Numbered from the stretch's first letter, positions 24,433 through 33,702 are shown. The stretch is 64,000 nucleotides of DNA from Ga0077527 sp964531455 (GCA_964531455.1 CAZHFZ010000009.1:1-64000), one strand, 5' to 3'. The notes: generated from the letters alone by a model not told the origin. Translations and numbers: made by a program.

Positions 24433-25257
24433 ATGCAGGCAATTTTACCGTATCTCGCCAGCGCGCTCCTTTACACGGCCATGGCCGTCTACTTCTGGCG
24501 GCTGCACTGGTCGACCGAGGCGCCTTTAACGACCCCTTTGCGCAGCTTTGCCGAACGGGCTGCCGTGTTGGCTACCCTCACCGTTCATGGCACCGTGCTG
24601 TTCAGCGTAATGTTTGCCGGCAATACGCTGCGTATCGGCGTCGGCGATGCGATTTCCGCCATATTAGGCCTGACCGTACTCATCTACTGGCTGGGCAGCC
24701 TGTTCTACCGGCTCGAGGGCCTGCAGGCGATGATCATGCCTGCAGCAGCAATCGCAGCCCTCCTGCCGGGACTGCTACCCGAAGCAAAACCACTGCCAAA
24801 CACTGAGCTGCTTGCATTCAAGCTGCACATACTGATGTCGATGGCGGCCTACAGTCTTTTTACCATTGCCTCGCTCCACGTGTTGCTGATGGCGATGCTG
24901 GAGCGCCGGTTGCACATGGGTTCCCTGCCCACCGGGCTGCGCCGCCTGCCACCGCTGTTGACGATGGAGACATTGCTTTTCCGGATCATCTGGGCAGGGT
25001 TTGTGATGCTGACGTTGACCTTGGTCAGCGGTATCTTTTTTTCGGAAGAAGTCTTTGGCAAGGCAGCGCGCCTCAATCACAAGACCATTTTCGGGTTTGT
25101 GTCGTGGACCGTGTTTGCCGCTCTTCTTCTTGGACGCCATTTTCGCGGCTGGCGCGGCCGTGTCGCCGTGCGCTGGACTCTTGCCGGGTTCCTGCTTCTG
25201 GTGCTCGCCTATTTGGGCAGCAAATTCGTTCTGGAAGTGCTGCTCGGCCGCAGCTGA
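24433..25257 (+). CDS. CcsA/YpjD-like cytochrome c assembly-family membrane protein
   Basis: A 274-residue inner-membrane protein with about eight hydrophobic segments. The family's central part, LAFKLHILMSMAAYSLFTIASLHVLLMAMLE around residues 125-155 with a conserved His, and LNHKTIFGFVSWTVFAALLLGR near 215 with a second His, match the CcsA/HemX-type proteins found next to ffh. Relatives handle haem in cytochrome c maturation or haem synthesis; the role of this branch is not settled. It is followed by a terminator-like hairpin. Confidence 0.88.
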   Translation: MQAILPYLASALLYTAMAVYFWRLHWSTEAPLTTPLRSFAERAAVLATLTVHGTVLFSVMFAGNTLRIGVGDAISAILGLTVLIYWLGSLFYRLEGLQAMIMPAAAIAALLPGLLPEAKPLPNTELLAFKLHILMSMAAYSLFTIASLHVLLMAMLERRLHMGSLPTGLRRLPPLLTMETLLFRIIWAGFVMLTLTLVSGIFFSEEVFGKAARLNHKTIFGFVSWTVFAALLLGRHFRGWRGRVAVRWTLAGFLLLVLAYLGSKFVLEVLLGRS

Positions 25258-25261
25258 CCAG

Positions 25262-25287
25262 ACCGGCCTTTAGCCGGTTTCGTTTTT
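25262..25287 (+). terminator. Terminator-like hairpin after the ccsA-like gene
   Basis: ACCGGC (25262-25267) and GCCGGT (25273-25278) with loop CTTTA, then TTCGTTTTT. It lies 4 bases after the ccsA-like stop and 13 bases before the next start codon, so it would limit read-through. Confidence 0.65.
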
Positions 25288-25300
25288 CGAGGCATAAAAC

Positions 25301-26596
25301 ATGGAATTCCTGATACTCGCCAGCCTGATACTGCTCAACGGCGCCTTCGCAATGTCGGAGGTCGCGCTGCTGACCGCGCGCCAGTCAAAACTGTCCACGA
25401 TGGCACAACGCGGCGACAAACTTGCCGCTGCCGCGATCAAACTCAGTTCCGATCCGACGCGTTTTCTCTCAACAGTGCAGATCGGGATTACTTCGATCGG
25501 GCTGCTTAACGGGATTGTCGGTGAAGCTATTCTTGCAGAGCCCTTTGCCGTCTGGCTGCAAGCTCAGGGTCTGGAACACAAACCCGCGAACATTACCGCC
25601 ACGGCGATCGTGGTTGTCGGGGTGACCTATGTATCGATCGTTGTCGGCGAAATTGTGCCGAAGCGGCTCGGTCAGCACAGCGCCGAGAACATTTCGCGCT
25701 TCGTGGCATGGCCGATGCGGGTACTTGCATGGACTACAGCGCCCTTCGTGCATATGCTGACAAGATCTACCGAGGCGGTGCTGGGAGTTGCACTCAGGAT
25801 CCTGCGCCTGCAGCCGCAAGAATCCGGTTCGCAGCCGCTGTCCATCGACGAAATCCGCACCATTGTCCTCGAATCATCCAATGTACTGCCGAAAAAACAC
25901 GCATCGGTACTGCTAAACCTGCTGGAAATCGGCGCAATAACGGTGGACGATGTCATGGTTCCACGCAACCAGATCGAGGGCATCAATATCGACCTGCCCA
26001 TCGATGAAATCATCCAGCAGCTCTCGACCGCACATCACCGTCGTGTCGTGGTTTACCGCGATCAATTCGATAGTGTCATTGGTACGCTGCGGGTCAGGCA
26101 CGCATTGACACTCATACAGCGCGACGAACTCACTCCGGAAAGTTTGAAAGAGATGATCCGCGAGGCGCATTTTGTTCCTTCGGCTACGCCTCTGCTCGCG
26201 CAGATCCAGAATTTTCAGGAACATGCAAACGGCGTAAGTTTGGTGGTTGACGAATACGGTGAAATCATGGGGCTGGTAACCTTGGAGGACATCCTTGAAG
26301 AAATCATCGGCGAGTTCACCACGCAATCGCCGCTGATGGCGCGCGGGCTGCACCCTCAACCAGACGGCAGCTTTGTCATTGAAGGCAGCATGCTGCTGCG
26401 CGAAATCAACCGCAAGCTGGGCTTCAGGTTTCCTCTTGATGGCCCCAAGACGCTTAATGGATTGATCCTTGAGCACATGCAGGACATCCCCGAACCCAGT
26501 ACCAGCGTACGTATCGCCGGCCATCCGCTGGAAATCCTGCAAACCCAGGACCGGGTGATCAAAAGTGTCCGGGTATACGCGCCCCATAAGCACTGA
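25301..26596 (+). CDS. CNNM/CorC-type membrane protein (DUF21, CBS pair, CorC_HlyC domain)
   Basis: A 431-residue protein. The N-terminal DUF21 part (1-200) has four hydrophobic segments, including FLILASLILLNGAFAMSEVALL and SIVVGEIVPKRLGQ. A CBS pair covers about 205-330 (VMVPRNQIEGINID, LVVDEYGEIMGLVTLEDILEEIIGE) and the C-terminal CorC_HlyC domain follows (GSMLLREINRKLGFRFPLDGPKTLNGLILEHMQDIP). The family is tied to Mg2+ or Co2+ efflux or homeostasis; older hemolysin names are not meaningful. It sits between the ccsA-like gene and pilC on the same strand. Confidence 0.92.
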   Translation: MEFLILASLILLNGAFAMSEVALLTARQSKLSTMAQRGDKLAAAAIKLSSDPTRFLSTVQIGITSIGLLNGIVGEAILAEPFAVWLQAQGLEHKPANITATAIVVVGVTYVSIVVGEIVPKRLGQHSAENISRFVAWPMRVLAWTTAPFVHMLTRSTEAVLGVALRILRLQPQESGSQPLSIDEIRTIVLESSNVLPKKHASVLLNLLEIGAITVDDVMVPRNQIEGINIDLPIDEIIQQLSTAHHRRVVVYRDQFDSVIGTLRVRHALTLIQRDELTPESLKEMIREAHFVPSATPLLAQIQNFQEHANGVSLVVDEYGEIMGLVTLEDILEEIIGEFTTQSPLMARGLHPQPDGSFVIEGSMLLREINRKLGFRFPLDGPKTLNGLILEHMQDIPEPSTSVRIAGHPLEILQTQDRVIKSVRVYAPHKH

Positions 26597-26710
26597 CAGC
26601 ACAAGCGGGAGTGTGCGGTATCGCCTTTACAAAGGGTGCTACTAAAGGCATCATTCCATCAATAACCGCTTGTAACTTATTGGTTCCTTGAGAGATTTTG
26701 GAGGCTCAGC

Positions 26711-27937
26711 ATGGCCACAGCCGCTGCCGCACGCAAACCGGATATCGTAGAAGTCACCTACCGTTGGGTCGGACAAGACCGGGCCGGGAAGACCGTTCGC
26801 GGCGAAATGCAAGCCAGCGGCGAGGCGCAGGTCAACGCGGTACTACGCCGGCAAGGCATCAAGGTCGTCGAGGTCAAGAAACAACGTCTTGGCAGGGGCG
26901 GCTCGGTCAGCGAAAAAGACATCACGCTGTTTACCCGTCAATTGGCCACGATGATGAAATCCGGCGTGCCGCTGCTGCAGTCCTTCGACATCGTCGGCAA
27001 AGGTCACGCCAACCCGGCTGTGGCGCGTTTGCTGATGACGATCAAGTCCGACGTTGAAACCGGCATGAACCTCAAACAGGCCTTTGAAAAACATCCGCTG
27101 CATTTTGATGCGCTGTTCTGCAACTTGGTCGGCGCCGGTGAAGCTGCCGGTATTCTGGAAAGCCTGCTCGACCGGCTCGCCACCTACAAAGAAAAGATCC
27201 TGGGCATCAAGGCCAAGATCAAATCGGCGCTGTTTTACCCGATCGCGATTATCGTGGTCGCGGTAGTGATCACCGCGATCATTATGATTTTCGTGATTCC
27301 GGCGTTCAAGGAAGTCTTCAAGAGTTTTGGCGCAGACCTGCCGATGCCAACGTTGATCGTGATGGCAATGTCAGACTTTGTCGTTGCCAACTGGTTCATC
27401 CTGTTCGGCGGCTTGGGCGCCAGCATTTACTTCTTTTTCTGGACGTGGAAACGTTCGGTAAAAATGCAGATGTTCATGGACCGTCTGGTATTGAAAATTC
27501 CGGTATTCGGCGACCTGATCCGCAAGTCTTCAATCGCACGCTGGACACGGACCCTGGCCACGATGTTTGCCGCCGGCGTACCACTGGTCGAAGCGCTGGG
27601 CTCGGTTGCCGGAGCGTCGGGCAACTACGTTTATTACGTGGCTACCAAAAAAATCCAGTCCGAGGTCTCCACCGGATCCAGTCTGACTTCGTCAATGCAG
27701 GGCACCGAGGTCTTTCCAAACATGGTGATCCAGATGGCGATGATCGGCGAGGAGGCCGGCTCCCTGGATGCGATGCTCGGGAAGGTTGCCGACTTCTTTG
27801 AACAGGAAGTTGACGACACTGTCGAAGCGCTGGCGAGCTTGATGGAACCAATGATCATGGTAGTGCTGGGTACGCTGATCGGCGGCATGGTGATTGCCAT
27901 GTATCTGCCGATTTTCAAACTCGGATCTGCGGTTTAA
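26711..27937 (+). CDS. pilC: Type IV pilus inner-membrane platform protein PilC
   Basis: A 408-residue GspF/PilC-type protein. Two cytoplasmic GspF domains are visible: residues 70-195 (FTRQLATMMKSGVPLLQSFDIVGKG, LVGAGEAAGILESLLDRLATY) and 275-400 (WTRTLATMFAAGVPLVEALGSVAGASGN, MAMIGEEAGSLDAMLGKVADFFE). Three transmembrane segments lie near 175, 225 and 385. PilC couples the PilB and PilT ATPases to pilus assembly. The assembly ATPase gene pilB, its usual upstream neighbour, is not present here. GGAGG lies 5-9 bases before the ATG. Confidence 0.96.
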   Translation: MATAAAARKPDIVEVTYRWVGQDRAGKTVRGEMQASGEAQVNAVLRRQGIKVVEVKKQRLGRGGSVSEKDITLFTRQLATMMKSGVPLLQSFDIVGKGHANPAVARLLMTIKSDVETGMNLKQAFEKHPLHFDALFCNLVGAGEAAGILESLLDRLATYKEKILGIKAKIKSALFYPIAIIVVAVVITAIIMIFVIPAFKEVFKSFGADLPMPTLIVMAMSDFVVANWFILFGGLGASIYFFFWTWKRSVKMQMFMDRLVLKIPVFGDLIRKSSIARWTRTLATMFAAGVPLVEALGSVAGASGNYVYYVATKKIQSEVSTGSSLTSSMQGTEVFPNMVIQMAMIGEEAGSLDAMLGKVADFFEQEVDDTVEALASLMEPMIMVVLGTLIGGMVIAMYLPIFKLGSAV

Positions 27938-28033
27938 GAATCACCGCGCCGAAACGCGCAGTGCCCAGGCAAGCTCACGCCAAGTACTGATGCGTCCAGA
28001 ATTGACCACGCTCCCCGATTGCCGGCAGCATCC

Positions 28034-28885
28034 ATGATCAACGCCTTGTCCGATCCCGTTATTTTTGCCGCATGCGCCGCCCTGTTCGGCCTATGCGTCG
28101 GTAGCTTCCTGAACGTCGTTATCCACCGCCTGCCCAAAATGATGGAGCGGGACTGGCGAACCGAATGTGCCGAACTGGCCGGGCAGGAAGCGCCGGTAAC
28201 TGAACGCTACAACCTCGTCGTGCCGCGATCCGCCTGTCCGTCGTGCGGGCAGCGCATCTCCGCGCTGCAAAATATACCGGTCATCAGCTGGCTCGCATTG
28301 CGCGGCAAATGCGCTGGCTGCGGCACACGCATATCCCCACGCTATCCAGCGGTCGAGCTTCTGACCGGCATCCTCTCCGGATTCGTTGCCTGGCATTTTG
28401 GCTTTGGCATCGCCGGCGTTGGGGCGCTGATCTTCACCTGGGCAATAATCGCGTTAACGTTCATAGACTTGGATACGTTTTACCTGCCCGACAGCATCAC
28501 GCTGCCGCTGCTGTGGCTGGGCCTGCTGATCAACATCGACAACACTTACGTGACCTTGTCGTCGGCCGTCATCGGCGCTGTCGCCGGTTATCTGTCGCTG
28601 TGGTCGGTTTATTGGGTATTCAAATGGGCCACCGGCAAGGAAGGCATGGGTTACGGCGACTTCAAGCTGCTCGCAGCCATCGGCGCGTGGCTGGGCTGGA
28701 CCATGCTGCCGCTGACCATACTGCTGTCGTCCTTGGTCGGCGCCGTGATCGGCATCGGCATGATTGCCTTTGCCGGCAGGGAACGCAGCATCCCCATCCC
28801 CTTTGGCCCGTATCTGGCCATTGCCGGGATGATCGCCATGCTCTACGGCCCCGCCCTGACCCGGGCCTACCTCGGCCCGCTCTGA
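28034..28885 (+). CDS. pilD: Prepilin peptidase / N-methyltransferase PilD
   Basis: A 283-residue inner-membrane aspartic protease that cuts and N-methylates type IV prepilins. GSFLNVVIHRLPKMMERDW follows the first segment; the zinc-binding pairs CPSCG and CAGCG are at about residues 73 and 97. The catalytic Asp residues lie in FIDLDTFYLPD near 148 and GYGDFKLLAAIGAWLG near 208. I use the ATG at 28034; a TTG at 28019 in frame is possible. Its stop overlaps the coaE start (TGATG), so they are co-translated. Confidence 0.96.
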   Translation: MINALSDPVIFAACAALFGLCVGSFLNVVIHRLPKMMERDWRTECAELAGQEAPVTERYNLVVPRSACPSCGQRISALQNIPVISWLALRGKCAGCGTRISPRYPAVELLTGILSGFVAWHFGFGIAGVGALIFTWAIIALTFIDLDTFYLPDSITLPLLWLGLLINIDNTYVTLSSAVIGAVAGYLSLWSVYWVFKWATGKEGMGYGDFKLLAAIGAWLGWTMLPLTILLSSLVGAVIGIGMIAFAGRERSIPIPFGPYLAIAGMIAMLYGPALTRAYLGPL

Positions 28886-29514
28886 TGCCGTACTGCGTCG
28901 GCGTCACCGGCGGTATCGGATCCGGTAAATCAAGTGCCGCCGCCCTTTTTGCCGAGTTCGGCGCCTGCGTAATCGACACTGACGACATCGCCCATGAGAT
29001 GACCCGCCCCGGGGGTGCTGCCATGTCCGAAATCGCCGCAGCTTTCGGCGCCAAAGCCGTTGCTGCGGACGGCAGTCTTGACCGTGCAGCAATGCGCGAA
29101 CTGGTATTTGCCGATTCCGCACGCCGCAAGGTGCTGGAGGGAATTCTCCACCCATTGATCCGTGCAGAGGCCCGGCGCCGCGTTGCCGGTGCAACGGCAC
29201 CGTACGTGCTGCTGGTGGTGCCGCTGCTGCTTGAATCGGCCGGATATCCGGATCTGGTCCAGCGGATACTGGTCATCGACTGCGATGAATCACTGCAGAT
29301 CAGCCGCACGATGCAACGCAGCGGCCTGACCGAAACAGCGGTGCGCGCGATCATGGCCGCACAACTGCCGCGACAGCAACGACTCGCCCGCGCCGATGAC
29401 GTACTGCATAACGATGGCGATCTGGCCGGATTGCACAGCCAAGTCGCCGCACTGCATGACCGTTACCGGAATCTGGCACGGATGTCCGCGGTCGGACCCC
29501 TGAATTTGCCCTGA
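28885..29514 (+). CDS. coaE: Dephospho-CoA kinase
   Basis: A 209-residue P-loop kinase for the last step of coenzyme A synthesis. The opening MPYCVGVTGGIGSGKSSAA holds the Walker A motif; VIDTDDIAHE is near residue 31, the lid region LEGILHPLIRAEARRR near 85 and VVPLLLESAGY near 111. The ATG shares one base with the pilD stop. A longer open frame upstream lies inside pilD and is not used. Confidence 0.96.
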   Translation: MPYCVGVTGGIGSGKSSAAALFAEFGACVIDTDDIAHEMTRPGGAAMSEIAAAFGAKAVAADGSLDRAAMRELVFADSARRKVLEGILHPLIRAEARRRVAGATAPYVLLVVPLLLESAGYPDLVQRILVIDCDESLQISRTMQRSGLTETAVRAIMAAQLPRQQRLARADDVLHNDGDLAGLHSQVAALHDRYRNLARMSAVGPLNLP

Positions 29515-29602
29515 CACGGTGCATTAAGCCTTTATTTTTTCTGCTTTTTGCCCGATACTCCGGCAACTGCATTCTTACCCAACTCCATCGGGCGCACAGG
29601 GC

Positions 29603-30358
29603 GTGATTGTCTACGAGCATCCATTGAGCGAGCGTGTGCGAACCCTGCTGCGCCTTGAGGACCTGTTCGACCGCATCGACTACTTTGTCGGCAAAAACGA
29701 CGGCGAAGAGCACCATGTTGCCTTACTGCTGATTTTCGAGATCCTCGAAGTCGCAAGTCGTGCCGATCTCAAATCCGACCTGCTGCAGGAACTCGAACGC
29801 CAGAAACAGGTGCTCGAAGCACTGCGCGACAACCCTGACATTTCCGAAGAAGCGCTGGAGAACGTGTTGTGGCAGATCGACCAATCGTCGTCGCGCCTGT
29901 TTCAGGCTTCAGGCAAGGTCGGTCAGGAGTTGCGCGAAAACGAGTGGCTGATGAGCATCAAGCAGCGTACTGCGATCCCGGGCGGGGTCTGTGAATTTGA
30001 CCTGCCCTCTTACCACTATTGGCTGCAGCAGGAGCCGGATGCCCGCCGCCACGATCTGCAACAGTGGCTGGCGCCGTTCCTGCCCACACGCGATGCGATC
30101 GGCATCGTACTGCGCCTGCTCCGTGAAAGCGGTAAGACCACCGGACAGGTGGCGCAGCAGGGTGTTTACCAACAGATGATGGCGGGACGCCTCGCGCAAA
30201 TGCTGCGCATTGGCCTGGCCGATGACTACGCCTGCGTTCCGGAAATCAGTGCCAACAAATACGCGCTGAATATCCGCTTCACGACCCAGGAAGGCATGCA
30301 GCGACCGAAGGCGTCAGAATCCGACGTCGAATTTGAACTGACCTTCTGCAATCTCTGA
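29603..30358 (+). CDS. zapD: Cell division protein ZapD
   Basis: A 251-residue cytoplasmic protein that bundles FtsZ filaments. It begins with GTG at 29603, MIVYEHPLSERVRTLLRLEDLF, the characteristic N-terminus of ZapD (YacF). DLPSYHYWLQQEPDARRHDLQQWL near 135 and the C-terminal beta part ANKYALNIRF also match. It sits in the conserved pilD-coaE-zapD-yacG order. The ribosome site is weak. Confidence 0.95.
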   Translation: MIVYEHPLSERVRTLLRLEDLFDRIDYFVGKNDGEEHHVALLLIFEILEVASRADLKSDLLQELERQKQVLEALRDNPDISEEALENVLWQIDQSSSRLFQASGKVGQELRENEWLMSIKQRTAIPGGVCEFDLPSYHYWLQQEPDARRHDLQQWLAPFLPTRDAIGIVLRLLRESGKTTGQVAQQGVYQQMMAGRLAQMLRIGLADDYACVPEISANKYALNIRFTTQEGMQRPKASESDVEFELTFCNL

Positions 30359-30361
30359 ATC

Positions 30362-30565
30362 ATGGCTGGAAGAATTGTCGCCTGCCCGCAGTGCGGTGCG
30401 AGCATCGAATGGAATCCCGAAAACCGTTTTCGCCCATTCTGTTCGGAACGCTGCAAGATGATTGATCTCGGCGCATGGGCGACCGAAAGTTATCGCGTTC
30501 CGGTCGTCGAAAGCGACGAATCCGAAGAACTGCCGACAGCAGATCCGGACTTCAGGCCGAACTAG
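30362..30565 (+). CDS. yacG: DNA gyrase inhibitor / zinc protein YacG
   Basis: A 67-residue zinc protein, CPQCGASIEW near residue 8 and FCSERCKMIDLGAWATESYR near 28, the four-cysteine site of YacG. The family binds GyrB and blocks DNA binding by gyrase. It follows zapD by three bases. Its stop codon TAG at 30563-30565 overlaps, on the other strand, the stop of the convergent Nudix gene. Confidence 0.95.
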   Translation: MAGRIVACPQCGASIEWNPENRFRPFCSERCKMIDLGAWATESYRVPVVESDESEELPTADPDFRPN

Positions 30566-31530
30566 CCGGAAGAAGAAACGGGCTTCCACGCGCCGCGGAT
30601 CATCGCCAGTCCGTGCGCGCCATTGACCAGCGCCTGCGCGCGGTTTGTCTCCTGCATACCACCCAGAGCGAATACCGGAATCCGTGTGTCGGCCACAGCA
30701 GCGGCAAAACCCGGCCAGCCCAGCAACTGCGCTTCAGGATGCGTTGGTGTCATCTGTACTGGCCCCAGCACGGCAAAATCCGCACCGAGCGCCTCTGCGC
30801 GGCGCAGTTCATCCGCGCTGTGACAGGAGGCACCGACCAGCGCCAGCGGCGGACGCGATGAGAGGGTATGCAATTGCCGTGATGTCAGATGTACGCCATG
30901 GGCATTGCAGCGTTGTGCCAGTTCAATATCACCGTTGATCAGTACGCGTGCCCCGCTGGCCCGGGCAAGGACAACGATCTTCCGGGCATAGTCCGCAAAT
31001 GCGCCGACAGGCCATTCCTTGCCCCGTATCTGGATAAGCCGCAGATCGCTGCGCAGCGCGGCATCAATCGCGGCCAGCGCACGCTGCTGTTCCGATGCAG
31101 CAAACCCGGTAATGCCATAGGTTTCGGGAATAGCCAGCGCGTTGAGGATCGGACCGTTTGCCGGCAGCAGCGGCGATACATCAATCGCATCAATACGCTG
31201 CCACGAAAACGCCTGCGCCTCGCGACCATGCAGTTCACCGCGCCAGCCGCGGACACGGAAAAAATGCAGCCTGACGTCGGCATGTTCGTAATCAAATTCG
31301 CGGATCAACCAGGGGTAGGCTGTCGTAACCTCAATGCCAAGTTCCTCATGCAGTTCTCGGGCCAAGGCCTGCAGCGGCGTCTCACCGGGCTCCACTTTAC
31401 CGCCGGGGAACTCCCAATAACCGGCGTAGACCTTGCCTTGCGGCCGTTGCGCCAGCAGGAAACGGCCGTCCGCTTGCTGCAACACGGCGGCGACGACCGC
31501 GATGCGGCGCCGTGCGGCCGGCAGATTCAT
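30562..31530 (-). CDS. Nudix hydrolase fused to a thiamine-phosphate-synthase-like domain
   Basis: A 322-residue two-domain protein. The N-terminal part (1-130) is a MutT-type Nudix hydrolase with the box GGKVEPGETPLQALARELHEELGI at residues 38-61, expected to cleave 8-oxo-dGTP. The C-terminal part (about 140-322) has the TIM-barrel pattern of ThiE/TenI: LRLIQIRGKEW, VLINGDIELAQRCNAHGVHLTS, FAVLGPVQMTPTHP and PVFALGGM. This fusion is common in beta- and gammaproteobacteria; the function of the second domain in it is not known. ATG 31530 starts MNLPAARRRIAVVAAV; it follows the DUF815 stop by 5 bases. Confidence 0.92.
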   Translation of the reverse strand: MNLPAARRRIAVVAAVLQQADGRFLLAQRPQGKVYAGYWEFPGGKVEPGETPLQALARELHEELGIEVTTAYPWLIREFDYEHADVRLHFFRVRGWRGELHGREAQAFSWQRIDAIDVSPLLPANGPILNALAIPETYGITGFAASEQQRALAAIDAALRSDLRLIQIRGKEWPVGAFADYARKIVVLARASGARVLINGDIELAQRCNAHGVHLTSRQLHTLSSRPPLALVGASCHSADELRRAEALGADFAVLGPVQMTPTHPEAQLLGWPGFAAAVADTRIPVFALGGMQETNRAQALVNGAHGLAMIRGAWKPVSSSG

Positions 31531-31535
31531 GGAAT

Positions 31536-32438
31536 TTATTTGCGCCGCGCGAGGCGCGTACGACCGGCCCAGTCGCGGGCGAATTGCCAGGCAACCCGGC
31601 CGCTGCGCGACCCGCGGGTCAGTGCCCATTGCAGGGCGGCGTGCTCGACCTCGGCGTTTTTCACACCAGGCACTTTAAAGTGCGCCAGCCAGACACGAAC
31701 GATGCTCAGGTATTCATCCTGATCGAATGAATGGAACGACACCCACAAACCAAAACGTTCCGACAGCGAAACCTTCTCTTCGCTGGTTTCGCCGGGGTGT
31801 ATCTCTTCGCCGACATGCTGGTATTCAAGATTCTCGTTCATGAATTCCGGCATCAGGTGGCGGCGGTTCGACGTCGCATAGACCAGGCAGTTCTCGGATG
31901 CTGCGGCCACTGAGCCGTCGAGCACCACCTTCAGCGCCTTGTAGCCGTGTTCATCGGCCTCGAATGACAGGTCATCGCAATACAGCACGAAACGCTCGGG
32001 CCGGGCATGGATCAATTCGACGATGTCCGGCAGATCAGTGAGGTCGCGCTTTTCGACTTCGATCAGGCGCAATCCGCGCGATGCATATTTGTTCAGCAGC
32101 GCTTTCACCAGCGACGACTTGCCGGTTCCGCGTGCGCCGGTCAGCAGCACATTGTTGGCGGGAAGTCCCTCGACAAACTGGCGCGTATTCTGCTCAACCT
32201 GCTTTTTTTGGTCATCAATGCCATGAAGATCACGCAGGTCGATGTGATGAACCTGATGGATGGGCTCCAGCGCCGCACGCTCACCCTTGCGCCGCCAACG
32301 GAATGCTATCGATGCCTTCCAGTCCACGGTGGCTGCCGGCGCCGGGAGAATCTGCTCAAGACGCAGAAGCACCGACTCGGCACGGCCCAGCAGCGCAGCC
32401 ATGTCAGCAGACGGAACCGTCAGTCGAGGATGCTTCAT
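31536..32438 (-). CDS. DUF815-family AAA+ ATPase
   Basis: A 300-residue cytoplasmic ATPase. Walker A is GARGTGKSSLVKALL near residue 100 and Walker B LYCDDLSFE near 152; the sensor YATSNRRHLMPEFM near 188 and the second arginine-rich part FGLWVSFHSFDQDEYL near 230 are typical of DUF815. The partner or substrate is unknown. It is co-directional with argJ upstream (25 bases) and the Nudix gene downstream (5 bases). Confidence 0.92.
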   Translation of the reverse strand: MKHPRLTVPSADMAALLGRAESVLLRLEQILPAPAATVDWKASIAFRWRRKGERAALEPIHQVHHIDLRDLHGIDDQKKQVEQNTRQFVEGLPANNVLLTGARGTGKSSLVKALLNKYASRGLRLIEVEKRDLTDLPDIVELIHARPERFVLYCDDLSFEADEHGYKALKVVLDGSVAAASENCLVYATSNRRHLMPEFMNENLEYQHVGEEIHPGETSEEKVSLSERFGLWVSFHSFDQDEYLSIVRVWLAHFKVPGVKNAEVEHAALQWALTRGSRSGRVAWQFARDWAGRTRLARRK

Positions 32439-32463
32439 AACTTATTGTTTTAATATGACTTTT

Positions 32464-33702
32464 TTAACTTCTGTAGTCAGCATTGATGCTGACATAGTCA
32501 TGCGACAGGTCACAGGTCCAGACCGTTGTCATCGCGCGACCGCGGTTAAGCACGACGCGCACGGTGATTTCGGCCTGTTTCATTACGCGCTGACCCTGCG
32601 CTTCTTCGTACGAGGGACTGCGTCCGCCGCGTTCCGCGACCAGCACATCGTCGAGATACAGTTCGACGCCTTCAACCTCAAGATCGTTGATTCCGGCATA
32701 ACCGATCGCAGCCAGTATCCGTCCGAGATTCGGATCAGAGGCAAAAAATGCGGTCTTGATCAAGGGTGAATGCGCGATTGCAAACGCAACCTTGCGACAC
32801 TCCTCCTCGTCACGCCCGGCTTCCACCTTGATGGTGATGAACTTGGTCGCACCTTCGCCATCACGTACGATGGCCTGCGCCAGAGTTGTGGATACCGCCG
32901 TCACCGCATCACGAAACGCCAGATACTCCGGGCTTTTCGCGTCGGTAATTTCAGCCATCGGCGCCTTGCCGGTGACAATCAGCATGAAGCTGTCATTGGT
33001 CGACGTGTCGCCATCGACAGTAATGGCATTGAATGAATGTTGCGCAGCGTAAGCCACTGCAGCCTTGGCCAACGATTGGCTCACCTTCGCATCGGTGGCG
33101 ACAAATCCCAGCATTGTTGCCATGCCCGGGTGGATCATGCCGGCGCCCTTGGCGATACCGCTGATGGTGATCGTCGCACCGCCCACGGAAAACTGCCGCG
33201 ACACCGCTTTCGGAACGGTATCGGTGGTCATAATGGCTTCGGCAGCTTCCGCCCAGGCATCCGGCTTGAGTGCAGCGATGCATTGCGGCAGGCCGGCGAT
33301 GATGCGATCGACCGGTAATGGCTCCATGATCACACCGGTTGAAAACGGGAGCACCTGCGCCGCAGTGCACCCAAGCAATTGCGCAGCATCGACACAAGTC
33401 TGTCGCGCGCGGGCAAGCCCCTCGGCGCCGGTGCCAGCATTGGCAACACCGGTGTTGATAACAAGGGCGCGCACACCCTTGCCGGGATCAATCATTGACA
33501 GATGCTGGCGCGAGACCACGACAGGTGCCGCACAGAACCGGTTTTGCGTGAACACGCCTGCCACATGGGCGCCTTCATCAAGACTGATCAGCAGCAGATC
33601 CTTGCGTCCCGCTTTGCGAACCCCGGCCTGGGCAATACCAAGTTTTACGCCGGCAACCGGTAGCAGCGTTTTGGGATCGGGTGGATTCAGATTGACGGGC
33701 AC
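32464..33702 (-). CDS. argJ: Bifunctional glutamate N-acetyltransferase/ornithine acetyltransferase ArgJ
   Basis: A 412-residue enzyme of the cyclic arginine pathway, moving acetyl from N-acetylornithine to glutamate. The precursor cuts itself before Thr in GMATMLGFVATDAKV near residue 190, giving alpha and beta chains. Conserved parts include AGVFTQNRFCAAPV near 50, NTGVANAGTG near 84, FSTGVIMEPLP near 119 and DGDTSTNDS near 233. It starts 15 bases after the secA stop and is probably transcribed with it. Confidence 0.97.
   Translation of the reverse strand: MPVNLNPPDPKTLLPVAGVKLGIAQAGVRKAGRKDLLLISLDEGAHVAGVFTQNRFCAAPVVVSRQHLSMIDPGKGVRALVINTGVANAGTGAEGLARARQTCVDAAQLLGCTAAQVLPFSTGVIMEPLPVDRIIAGLPQCIAALKPDAWAEAAEAIMTTDTVPKAVSRQFSVGGATITISGIAKGAGMIHPGMATMLGFVATDAKVSQSLAKAAVAYAAQHSFNAITVDGDTSTNDSFMLIVTGKAPMAEITDAKSPEYLAFRDAVTAVSTTLAQAIVRDGEGATKFITIKVEAGRDEEECRKVAFAIAHSPLIKTAFFASDPNLGRILAAIGYAGINDLEVEGVELYLDDVLVAERGGRSPSYEEAQGQRVMKQAEITVRVVLNRGRAMTTVWTCDLSHDYVSINADYRS

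Noticed and set aside
28243..29514. 423-codon reading extending coaE upstream
   Set aside because: The extra part overlaps pilD in another frame; coaE starts at the ATG overlapping the pilD stop.
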